A stretch of 64,000 nucleotides of DNA, taken from positions 4,967,930 to 5,031,929 of the forward strand of contig VZSR01000598.1 in NCBI GenBank assembly GCA_013398615.1. Reading direction: 5' to 3'. The translations under genes and the position numbers were made by a program. This document shows, piece after piece, positions 9,589 through 19,424 of the stretch (position 1 is its first letter; each line of letters opens with the position of its first letter). The notes under the pieces were generated by a model that did no database searches, had not been told where the DNA came from, and saw only the letters and a list, made by a program, of their open reading frames with translations. This DNA is from Brachypodius melanocephalos. Lineage: Eukaryota > Chordata > Aves > Passeriformes > Pycnonotidae.

Positions 9589-9775
9589 CTGTGAAGTTCA
9601 CAGTGCCATTCTTTCTGCAGCACTCCTGGAAGCGGCACTTGAGCCAGGAGTCGGTGGACAAGAGATGCCAAGCCATGACAGCGCCTCCCGCAACCACTGA
9701 AACGCTGAGAGGGTCAAAAGCCGGCGTCAGAGTGGGCACGAGAACAAAGATTACAGCAGCCTTCAGGAGCTTCAT
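9589..9775 (-). CDS. Second torsin-type first coding exon (alternative TOR1B exon 1, or orphan exon of a third torsin)
   Basis: The - strand exon starts with ATG at 9773-9775 in a strong context (CCCACCATGA) and ends at a good donor, ACAG|GTAAGG. It codes 62 residues plus one base, the same phase as TOR1B exon 1 (60 residues plus one base). It has a signal peptide (MKLLKAAVIFVLVP), then FDPLSVSVVAGGAVMAW, then a Cys cluster CRFQECC, and ends with a sequon NFT. Position for position this parallels TOR1B exon 1 (LEPLSVGLAIG, VECC, NAT). Splicing 9589 to the acceptor at 8249 would give an in-frame Ala codon and a full torsin with a different leader. I find no exons 2-5 between it and TOR1B. Either it is an alternative first exon of TOR1B made by exon duplication, or what remains of a third tandem torsin. 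Homology is clear; use as a TOR1B exon is inference. Confidence 0.75.
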
Positions 9776-9806
9776 GGTGGGAGCTGCCAGCCAGCCTGGC
9801 TCAGCA

Positions 9807-9833
9807 GGAAAAGAAACCAAAACAGAAACTGCA
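9807..9833 (-). promoter_or_regulatory. IRF/ETS-type interferon-response motifs before the alternative torsin exon
   Basis: The + strand reads GGAAAAGAAACC at 9807-9818, an exact GGAANNGAAA ETS-IRF composite. AACAGAAAC at 9821-9829 fits AANNGAAA. On the - strand, AGTTTCTGTTTT is one base from the ISRE core AGTTTCNNTTTC. The cluster sits 32-58 bases upstream of the exon's ATG. Function is inferred from motif matches only. Confidence 0.45.
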
Positions 9834-9841
9834 GAAAACTT

Positions 9842-12800
9842 CCTGGAGCCTGGAGCCTGAGGCTGCTGAAAGGGCTGGAAGCCAAGTCTCCTGTAAGCTG
9901 GAGGTGTTAATGAGTTAACAGACTTATCACGCTGCTCCAGGAGAACTGAAAGTGTTGTGAACAGAGCATTGCATAGGCAGAGTGAGAGTTTCACTGGAAC
10001 AATCCCAGCTCTGATGAGAGGAGGACTGGAACCTCTCAGCATCCTAACCAAGGTGCTAATTGGGCTAGTGATTAACGGAGAACATAGAGATGCTTGTTTC
10101 GGGCTTAATTGCGAGTGGTTGTGCACATTACACAGCCCGAGGATTTCCGTAAGAGTGCCTGCAATTCGCAGCACTGAACGAGTCGGAAATACGCTGTATC
10201 AAAACCAAGCCCTCAGAGTAGATTTTTTTGTCCTGACAATTTCACTATCTCCCCACCACCAAAAAAAAAAGTGTGTTTGCAAAGGACAGACAGCAGAAAA
10301 GGGTTTGTTTTCTCAGCAGACACTTTTTTTTTTAATGGAAAAAAAATTGTGAAACGCACTTTTCATTAATTCCCATTTTATTTTAAAAATCTCATTGGAA
10401 AAACACTAACCAGGGTTATTTAGTATTCAAAATACCTGCTCAAGGTTTGATGATTGTCTTGGCAAGAGCGCCCAGTGCTACCGACTGCCGAGCAGCCGGG
10501 AAGTGCCGCTGTTCCCTGCTTGAGAGAATCCAGTCACCAGCCATCGAGTGTTGAGGTGGGCACAGCTTAGTCTCTTGGCTCCTCATTCCAAGGCTGAAGT
10601 AGGTTTCATTCCTAGGTTTGCCCAGGTGTCCTCCAAGCCCCAGCGTGGGCTGCCAAGCACCGAAGGAGCTCGGTTTTCCAGGACATTCCAGCTGCTATCT
10701 CTGCTTGGACACCCAGAGACTGCAGAGAGTCCAGAGGAAGGAACCGGCAGTGGGATATGCAGAATTCCATGTCGCCTGAGCTCTCTCCGAGCTCTCGTGG
10801 AGACAAATACGTTTTATACAGGTGATTTAATGCCCCTGAAAATGCTGGGAATTCTCCAGTCACCTCTTTCCTCTGCACCGACCTCCTCTGCATCTGTCCG
10901 TGCTGAACACTAGATGGGGCATCAGACACAGGTTTTGGTCCAGGATTTACATGGGAGAACAGTTTTTGCAGAGAACTGAGTCATGTTTGAGAAAAACAGA
11001 GGAGTGTGGACTCCCATCTGCAGAGCTGTGTTGTGAAACGTGATTTCTTGGGACGCACAACAACCCGGCCCACGGCTGCTGAGGGATCGCAGAGAGCCAG
11101 AACTATGAGGGCTATTTCAGCAAAACAGCCAAAGTCATCCTACAGAGGGAGGTGGAGACTTTGGATAAAGAAATCAGGCTGTTCAGTTGGGATCTGCAGA
11201 TTCTCTTCTGTCCATCTGAATTAAAGTGCAAGCAGGTTGCATTGCTCACCTCTCAGGCTTCAGCAGGTATTTCACCATTCTCCTGTAGAATCAGTGTGGT
11301 CCAACAAACAGAGATATAGACTGTCACCCCTGAATGTCTCTGGGATAAAGGGTGGTGCCACGTTGTGTCTTGCAAAGGGTGAATCAGTTTCATGGCAGAG
11401 TCTTTTCTGACTGATGTGTGAAGGGGGTGAGATGTCCTGAGCAAATTTTTCATTGTATGTTTTCACAAGGTCTCAACAGCTTGGAAGGGACTGCGTCTCC
11501 CAAAACACAGATGGAAAATGCAAAGTGATATGCTAGGAACAGCACAGAGAAGGAGAATTACCTCATCTGTGCAAAAAGAAAGGGTAGCATGAGACACATC
11601 TATAGATCTTCTCCTTTCCATGTGGGAGGGAGGTGGCATATATTTCCTATACAACAATAGGATGTATGCTGCCTAACAGGTACCAGATGGGTGTTCAAAT
11701 AATCTTCAGCTGCTGCATGTCATGCTGTTATCTCATTATCCGTTACAAGTTAAATGGGTTCAAGCTGGGCCTGGACATGGATGAGATGTCTAATAGTGGT
11801 GGTGAGGCTGACATTGATGGCAATTTCCTTGAACAGCAGTCTGGAAGCTCCAAGTGGAGCACAGACCCTGCAACACACAGTCCACAGTGCAATGTTTCGT
11901 GCCTGTTGTGTTGAACATGTTGCTCTTTCACCTCAACATCTTCCCGTGCCCTAGGCAAAGGACTGGCATCCTGTCATGCCATGATGTTGCCCTCCTGACC
12001 CCAGCACAGGGGTGGGGGTGGTTGCCAGCAGTGGGTCATCTTGAACCAGCTGCCACAAGCTGAGAGTATTGAAAATCTGCAGCAGAGAAGAACTTTGGAT
12101 AGGTGTTCAGTGTGCAATAGGCTTGGGGTGTCTGTGATCTGGGATCTGATCAGCAGTGAAAGTGGTGTGGTGAAAAGGAAAGGATGTGGAAAAAGAAAGG
12201 ATGTTGCAGAGAGTACAGGAAGAAGAATGGTAGGAATTTGGGGATCAGTGGTATGAGCTGGAGGATATAGGGTGTTTGCAGTGGGTAATTTGGGGTGCTA
12301 AAGCTGTTGTGGCTGACAAGGCAATGGAGATGGGACATCTGTGTTGCAAAGCAAGAGACAAGGGATGCAGAGATGGCCTCACTCAAGGCCAAGGGTAAGG
12401 ACAGAGAAAAGTCTCAGACGAGATTTTTGCCTGGCCTTACCCTGCTTCCGGTGTGTTGGAATTTCCTGTCACTGGTAGTTTGATTGGTTTAAAAGTCAGC
12501 ATTTTCAGGACTTTGGGCTGGCTCACTCTGTGGCAGAGAGCTCAGAGAATCTGGGATCTGGCTGGTTAGCAGGGCTGTCAAGGCAGCATCACAAGGCAGC
12601 AGATCTCCCAGCTGGCTGGTGAGTGAAGGAAAATATCTCCAAGCAGGGGACAGAGTCCTAGGAATCAGGGCTGCAGCCCCATCTTCAGTTCATGGAGTAC
12701 AAGAGTTTTCCAGGTAAAGATTGCAGGATCAATGAATCAGTGCTTTTCCCAGAAAAAAAAAAATCTGTATTTTTGTCAGGGGATGTATAAGGTCCTCAAT

Positions 12801-14710
12801 ATTTCCAAGTGTTTGTGAAAGAGGTTTGGAAATGTGCTGTTTTACATGAGGTGCTGGGCTGGCAAGAGGTTCTCGCTGAAAATTTCTGACTGAAGAAGAG
12901 CTGGGAGACTCATCTTTACCTGCATTCATAATCTCTCCCTGCCTTCTGACTCTGGCTAGATGCTCTCTAATGGCCTGAGTTTTTCTGAGAGGACTTTCTT
13001 TTATTTTTATCCTTTTTCTACCCCACCCCCCTGCCACCCCGTATATGTGGTTTTACTTTGTTTTCTTTCCCTGCTTTAATTTCAGCATCATCTTCCAAGT
13101 GCTGCTTATCCTAAACACAGAGATGAGGCAGTGACAGGAAAGGGCTGCCACTCTGACGTACATTGGGATCTTTAAAGAGTGGGATTGTGGTGGGTTTTAT
13201 CCAAATACAGAGCCTGGCTAAGCTCTGAGGACTACACTAATGCTGTGGAAAGGCTCTGAGTCATGGAATGTGTTCCTTGACCTTTCTGTAATGTGACAGG
13301 AGCAATAACACAAAAAATCAACATTAATGTTGAGCAGACCTTGTCTAATCCTAGAAACACCCAGGGAGTCAAGAGCCTGTCATCCTTCTCTTGCAGGTAG
13401 GAAAATTTAAGTTTGCAGGCGATGAAAGGGGTTTTTTTTAACACGGTAGTTCATAGCAAAGGGTTTAACAATTCTGTTTTGTCACTGAAATATTTACTCA
13501 AGAGCTTGAGCCATGATTCAACTTGGACAGGCTTCAAAATCCTTATCTGGAGTACAAAATCGGAGTCCCTTGGGTCAGTGCGTGGTGCTGTGCTGTGTGA
13601 AGAGAGACAGTCCAACAGGGAAGGATACATATGAGCTTGGGATCTGAGTGAAATAGAAGATTATATACTTGTCCAGTAAATCTACCCTTGGGGAATAATT
13701 CCTTTGATCATGTCTGAATCCTTGTGAAATTCTGAGGTATCAGGAGGGTTGGATTTTGTTCTGCTTGCTGTCTCTGAAAAATTCCACTGAGAGGTTCTTC
13801 TCTACAATAAGAAAAAAGTGTTTCCTGTCTGGATGCCCAATCTCAAAGCTCTTTTCCCTGAGCCTAGGCTGCGGTCAGGGAGCAGAGTCCCACTGTGCTG
13901 TCCCAGCAGGATGAACAACCAGCCCTGAGGACCTACCAGAGCTTGGATGCTGAACTGCTTCAGGCCAGAGCTGTCCCTGGTCTGCACCAGCACAGCTCCT
14001 TCCCAGAGCAGCTGGGACTGAGCAGAGGCTGTCAGTGCTGCTGGTGCCCTTTGGCCGTGGTGAATGCTGGCAGCTCTGCAGAGGGAGAAAAATGGGATTT
14101 TTAATCTGATCCCGAGTGGTTTGCAGCAGGTGGAGGCACACAGGTCATGTTACCTGGTACGGATGTGAGTGAGAGGCAGGGGAGGGAAAGCATTTAAGTT
14201 GTGCTCAACTTGTGGGTGAGGGAAGTTGGAGTCTCACATTTCTTGCCTACCGTGGGAACTTGCTGGAAATGGAATGTTTTATAGATAAACACAAGGTGAC
14301 AATGCTGGCAGGACACTTCTCTGCTCTTTATGGAGTGAGTCCTGGTGCTGGAACCTGCTTGATCTTTGACACATACCAACTCCATCAAGCAATGATGGAT
14401 GGAGAAGGTCTTTCTCAGAACAAGCACAAAGAATTATTTAAGTGCCTGGCAGCCAAAATTGCTCTGTTCCTCCACAGGCCACTGTGTGTTCCAGAGGCAG
14501 AAGGGATGGAGGGAGGCAGCCCTTTGGCTTTGGACAAAATCAGAGGTTTATGTTCATATGAACAGGAGTTGCCAGGAGTGCCACAGGCTTTGAAGAAGAG
14601 CGTTTTTAAATCTGTATTTGAGCAATCTTAATAGGTGTCCATTTCTCAAACGGACTTTTACGTCCTGGATGTAGAAAAAAAAGTTTCTAAAGATTAATTA
14701 TCTGTTTCAA
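9842..14710. other. Intergenic sequence between the torsin locus and the ERV
   Basis: No coding exon with family signatures, RNA gene or clear repeat was recognised. The longest open frame just outside the alternative torsin exon (14212-14631 +, 139 codons) has no motif I know and lies in unremarkable sequence. An unspliced or non-coding transcript cannot be excluded. Confidence 0.45.
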
Positions 14711-15268
14711 TGTTAGGTTACACAGTTGCTTGTTAGAATGTTTAAGTTATGTAAGTTAATGAGCTCCTAGTTCATTGATTGTGTAAATCTCCCTTACCGT
14801 TAAGTACCACCCTGCTGCTCCCTTCGCGCCCATGATGGCGGAAGATTACATCACTTCCTGTGCAAACATGAGACTCCCAGAAGTCCTAGCATTTGGCGGA
14901 AGTTAAATTAGCAGACAAAAACCCCTAAAACCAACAAGCCCTAGTACGAATAAAGGTTTAAACAACACCTTTAGATAGGGAAAACAGTGAGGAACATCAG
15001 ACCACTCAGCAGAGCCTTTCACCTCCTTGCCACAGCCTGAACAGCACTCGATAGGCATGACACCCCTAGACCTTCAATGAGCCAGTGTCTTCCTGGAGAC
15101 TCTTGTGAGGTGAGAAGGCCCAGACCTGCCGCACAGAGACGGAACTGACTGCCTCCTCCTCCAAGTCATCTTGGGAGCAGCAGTGGTGTGCGCCGGGCCC
15201 CCTCCCCAGGCTGTTCTTTTCAATAAAGGCCTTTATCAAGGAGCTGGTCTCCCGGCCCATTCATAACA
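14711..15268 (+). mobile_element. 5' LTR of a truncated endogenous retrovirus
   Basis: The LTR begins TGTTA and ends TAACA, a perfect 5-bp terminal inverted repeat. AATAAA followed by GGCC lies near its end (about 15222). The start is 14711, or 14731, where a second TGTTA occurs. It is followed after two bases by a primer binding site. No matching 3' LTR is seen in the window. Confidence 0.75.
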
Positions 15269-15271
15269 GCT

Positions 15272-15289
15272 TGGGGCCTTGTCCGGGAT
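15272..15289 (+). other. Retroviral primer binding site, tRNA-Pro-like
   Basis: TGGGGCCTTGTCCGGGAT differs at two of 18 positions from the tRNA-Pro primer site of gammaretroviruses. It stands two bases after the LTR end, where a primer site should be. Confidence 0.7.
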
Positions 15290-16170
15290 CAGGCCACACC
15301 TGAAGAGGACCGCGGGGGATGAGTAGGCCGCTCGCCCTAATGGGCCTCGGGGACAGCTGGCCCCATCTGGATGACAGCAGCCTGGGACAAGGACGACGCA
15401 GAGGAGCGCTGGTAAGTAGAAGCCGGTGGCGGGAAATAAGGAGGCGAGTGAAAGGTGTGTGTGAGAGACGGGGGCCAGCAGCTCAGACCCCCGAAGTGAG
15501 TGAGGACCTCCCAGTACCGCAGTTCCAGACTCCTGTAAGGGGGCCGGCCAGGAACAGAGGGAAGTGAAAGGAGCAGAGTGCAAGGGGCATCTCCAACGGG
15601 GATAAGGTGAGCCCCCCTCCGGGCATGTGGAGGAGTGACAATGCAAAAGGGGTAGGCCTCCCCTCAAGGCTTGGTAGATGAACCTCAGAGCGTGCTGGGG
15701 TTAGGAGACCAGGGTGGTCAGAAAGAATTAAGGGGTATCAGTGAGCTGGCACGCAAACCCCAAAGGAACTTCGGGCGTGTGAAGCTTTGGGGAGGGATGA
15801 GTCACACGTATTTTGGGTGCCCCATCACCAACGACACTGACTGAGCTTGGTTTTGACCCTAGTCCCCTAGGGTGGGATGTCAGTGTCGGGCCTTTAGTTG
15901 TCGCAGTCTGAATCTATGGTATCTGGGATAGAAAGGGCTGTAAACCCACTAGGGATCTATGGTATCTGGGATAGACCCTAAAGAGAGTGGGGAGTCCAGC
16001 CATGGGCAAGGCAACTAACCCTAAAAATACCCTTCTGCTCAGACCATTCCCACGGGGATGGTGGCCAAGCCCAGACCGGGCAGAAAGCAGAAGTGGGGGG
16101 CCTATTTGAATCACTTCTTAGAGTGAGTGAAGCGAATGTTTTGGGCTGGACAGGTTCCAGTCTCATATTT
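15290..16170 (+). mobile_element. ERV leader and start of internal region (degenerate, truncated)
   Basis: Sequence after the primer site reads as a retroviral leader. A strong splice donor, CTG|GTAAGT, lies at 15412. A 43-bp unit with CTATGGTATCTGGGATAGA is repeated in tandem at about 15912 and 15955. A possible Gag start follows at 16002. Beyond about 16170 I see nothing retroviral, so pol, env and the 3' LTR are missing or not recognisable. Confidence 0.55.
16002..16109 (+). pseudogene. Possible Gag N-terminus remnant of the ERV
   Basis: A 35-codon frame starts MGKATN, with Gly at position 2 as in myristoylated retroviral Gag proteins, and stops at TGA 16107-16109. It lies about 0.7 kb after the primer site, where gag is expected. 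It is broken early and has no recognisable capsid domain. The call rests on position and the first residues only. Confidence 0.35.
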
Positions 16171-16361
16171 TGGTGCCATGAATAAAGAAGTTAAGGAACA
16201 GCTTGGAGAAAGTTGCTGTTAATAGTTTAACTACTGGTTAACTACCATTAACTACCAGTGCTGTGAGACACTGGGGCTCAGGTGCGTGTTTTATGGGCTG
16301 CATTGGGTGTCAGCGGTTGCAGGGCAAGAGGACGCAGCAGCTCAGGGTCTGCTTCACCCTC

Positions 16362-16488
16362 CCTGGGTTTGTTTGAAAGTCGTGTGGATGTGGCACTTGG
16401 GGAAGTGGTCTAGTGGTGAACACGGGCAGTTAAGGGTTGGATTTGATGACCCTAGAGGTTTTTTCCAACCTGAATGATTCTGTGATTC
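16362..16488 (+). repeat. CR1 LINE 3' end
   Basis: Reads GTCGTGTGGATGTGGCACTT, then GGTCTAGTGGTGAACACGGG, then GGGTTGGATTTGATGACC, then TTTTTCCAACCTGAATGATTC, ending in the CR1 terminal octamer repeat ATTCTGTG. This is a standard avian CR1 end on the + strand. Confidence 0.9.
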
Positions 16489-16956
16489 CACGATGATGGC
16501 ACCACCCAAAGCCAGGTGTAGATAAGCAGCAGCCTCCACTGGACCATGCAAATCCACCTGGGCCAGCAGCTGAGAGAGGCACCCTCAGGGCAGGAACTCA
16601 GGAAACCAAATCAGGGTGTGGACGGTGCTTTACCATTTAGCAGCCTTGCCTTTTCACCCTTCTGCAGAACTGGCTCTGCTCCGACCTCATGGCCTCCAGG
16701 CTCTGATTTCAAGGCCTGTGTCGTGCAAGATGGAGATGAATAATGTATGAAATGGTAGCGATAGACCCAGTGGATGGGCTATCGATGCTGGCAGTTAGGC
16801 TCTGTTTTGACTTGTAAACTAAACATTCCTGGCTCAGACATCCTCTGTGGTTTAGTGATTAGATCTGGGAACTACATTTGGGGTCAAGTCAAGGTGCTCT
16901 CAACCCGGCTCTAGCAACACTGACTTAGTCACATCATCTGTTCGTAATCCTCTGCT

Positions 16957-17200
16957 TGTCTCTCCATGACATGAACAAGAGGGGGAGGAGATCCCGTAAA
17001 AAGATGATGATGATCATAATCATCATTATTATCATCGCCATCATCTCAATTCAGATTTTTTAGTTTTGGAACTTACTGTCCAAGGATGTTGTTTAGTTTG
17101 AATGGTGTGGGTGGTGAATTTAGCATGTAAATTATCAAACATTCACATCATTTATGATAACACATCCACAAAAAAGAGAATTAAACCCTGTGTTGTAGGT
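16957..17200 (+). repeat. Diverged direct repeat, copy A
   Basis: Shares in order with copy B (19155-19424): ACATGAACAAGAGGG, GGAGATCCCGTAAAAA, an AT-rich ATC/ATT microsatellite, TTTGGAACTTA, CATGTAAATTATCAAACATT, TATGATAACACATC and AGAGAATTAAACC. The family was not recognised. Confidence 0.7.
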
Positions 17201-19154
17201 GCTCACTGGTAAGATGGGGACACTGAGAGTTAAACTTCACATGCCTTGATCCTGCCTTTGGTTTTTACCCTTGTTTTTAAAATTGAGCCCAGAATTTGAA
17301 ATTGGAGAGTGTTCCTGTTTGGCTTGGCTCCAGGAATTTCTGGTTTTGTTCTCCAGGCTGGCTTGGAGCAGAGTACGTCTCGTGTGGGCCTGTCTGCCTG
17401 TGTAGCAATAGTTCTCACTGAGAGAACAAGAAACAATAGGAAAACTTTAGCCCATATTCTACCTAAATAGAATTCTGTTGTAAATAATAATTTAGGGATA
17501 AAAACGGTGTGGAAGAGATGGATGAAATAAGAAAACACTCACACGGTGTGGGAGGATTCTACAGGAAGAATAGGGCATGAGTAATGCTGTGCCCTCACTC
17601 TAGTCATGGGCTCTGATGTGGTGAGTGGTTTGTATCTCATCCAAAGCACAAAGGTGGTGGTGTTATTAAGCAGACAACCCCATCCAATGGTTTTGACTCT
17701 TAGATAAAAGAGGATTTAAAAGGTTTTGGGTTGGAATTGATTCTGGTTGGACCAGAATCAGAGGCTGTGTTTGGCTTGGAGTTTAGCAAAGCTAACATCC
17801 TGCTCTTACACCCATCTCCTGTGGAAGAGCCTTAAACACAGGTCACTAAAATTAGTCTTGCAAGGCAGCTACTCTGACTGGTGTCTCTGCTTTTCCTGCT
17901 CTGTCTTCAGTTCATGCCCAAGTAAAGACCTCTGCCTGGTTTCAATCAGCTCTAGCAGTTGACACTGATGACCAAGTAGGTTCATCAGGAGAAAGTGACT
18001 CTGTTGCTGTAAATAGCTTCCCCATTTGTTCAGAGAGGCTGGGTCTGGACTCCTTGAAGTGCTGGGGAGGTTACGGGGCAAGGCTGGTACTTCCCAGCTG
18101 GTTTCAGGGCCAAGGAAGAGCAGCAGGCAGTGTGCCAGCCATGGCCAAAGGGCAGCACAGGCTGGAGAGCCTCAGAGGGGATCAGTAACCAGAGAACTGC
18201 AGGCACCAGCAGTGAGGTCTCCTGAGCAAAAAGGGATTTGGTGGTTTCTTTGGAGACCAGTGAGGCTTCCTGGAAATTCCACCAGGTCTGTCTTTCTCTG
18301 TGGTTTGGACATCAGAATGTCATTTCAGGGAAGGCTGAGGACCTGTTAATTTATGTCAAATCTTACTATGAATGACCTGTAAAATATCATCTCCATAGAG
18401 ATTCCTCAAAGTTAGATAAAGGATGGAGGGTCCAGAAGGGATCTAAAACTGTTAAGTTCTTTTTCCAGGAGACATTTTATCTAGCAGGAATAAAAATGTA
18501 CTCTGCTAAAATAAAAGGTTCCCCGCAGGACTCCAGTTTCCAGCTATTGTTAAAATGTGTGATTGAGATCTGGGAATCCTGTGGCCAACAGGGAGCTGGA
18601 ATGAGTTGAAAAGAGAAGAATGGGTGTGCTCTGCAAAGAACAATGTTAAGGTCCACTCTAACAGCACAGAAAAAGAGGAGATTGGCTGGAGGATACAGAG
18701 AGGCCCTGAAGGGAACAGGGATGAGGAGCCAGATCTGATGCTCGATAGCTGTGAAGTGTCCCAGGGCTGTCTTCTATAGAACATTGCTGGAATTCCTACA
18801 GTTTGGGAGTAGCCCCTCTAGAGTACTAAATAACTTGGTGTGGAGTCATCCTAGACCCCTCAGTGAGGACTTGTGGCATTTAAAAGAAAAATGAACTTTT
18901 AGGAGGTTGAAGGACGTTTGAAGTGCAAGGGGTGAAGGAATTGGCAGTCATGTGCCGGTCATCTGCTTGCTTCAGCATAGAGGGCAATATGAAAGTATGA
19001 CTGGGATAATCAAAAGCATGGAGAAATCTCCTTTGAAGAGAGATGAAAGCAAACGAGACTGTGGTAAAGCTGAGTAAGAGGTGTTTTCACAGACATGTTT
19101 CAAAGGAGGAGAATGCTGGGCAAAGCTGAGCAAGAACTGCTGTTCTTCTTAATT
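17201..19154. other. Sequence between the two direct-repeat copies
   Basis: No gene or known repeat recognised. Open frames are short and unremarkable. Confidence 0.4.
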
Positions 19155-19424
19155 CTCCTCTGTGTCTGGCTGTGACACGAACAAGAGGGGAAGGAGATCC
19201 CATAAAAATATTATCCTTATTTTTATTATCATCATCATCTTAATTGAAATTGTGTTTCATTATGGAACTTATTGTTTAAATTGTGTTTCATTATGGAACT
19301 TAATTGTCTCAAGAAGTAATTTAATTTCAACAGTTTGGACGGTGACTTGATGCATGTAATTATCAAACATTACCTTCGTGTATGACAACAAATTTACAAG
19401 AAAGAGAATTAAACCTTGTGATTC
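19155..19424 (+). repeat. Diverged direct repeat, copy B (with internal 31-bp tandem duplication)
   Basis: Same landmarks in the same order as copy A about 2.2 kb upstream. In addition, AATTGTGTTTCATTATGGAA occurs twice, at 19248 and 19279, an internal tandem duplication absent from copy A. Confidence 0.7.

Noticed and set aside
14212..14631. 139-codon + strand frame before the ERV
   Set aside because: No family motif, and no sign of a retroviral or cellular domain. Kept only as a note.
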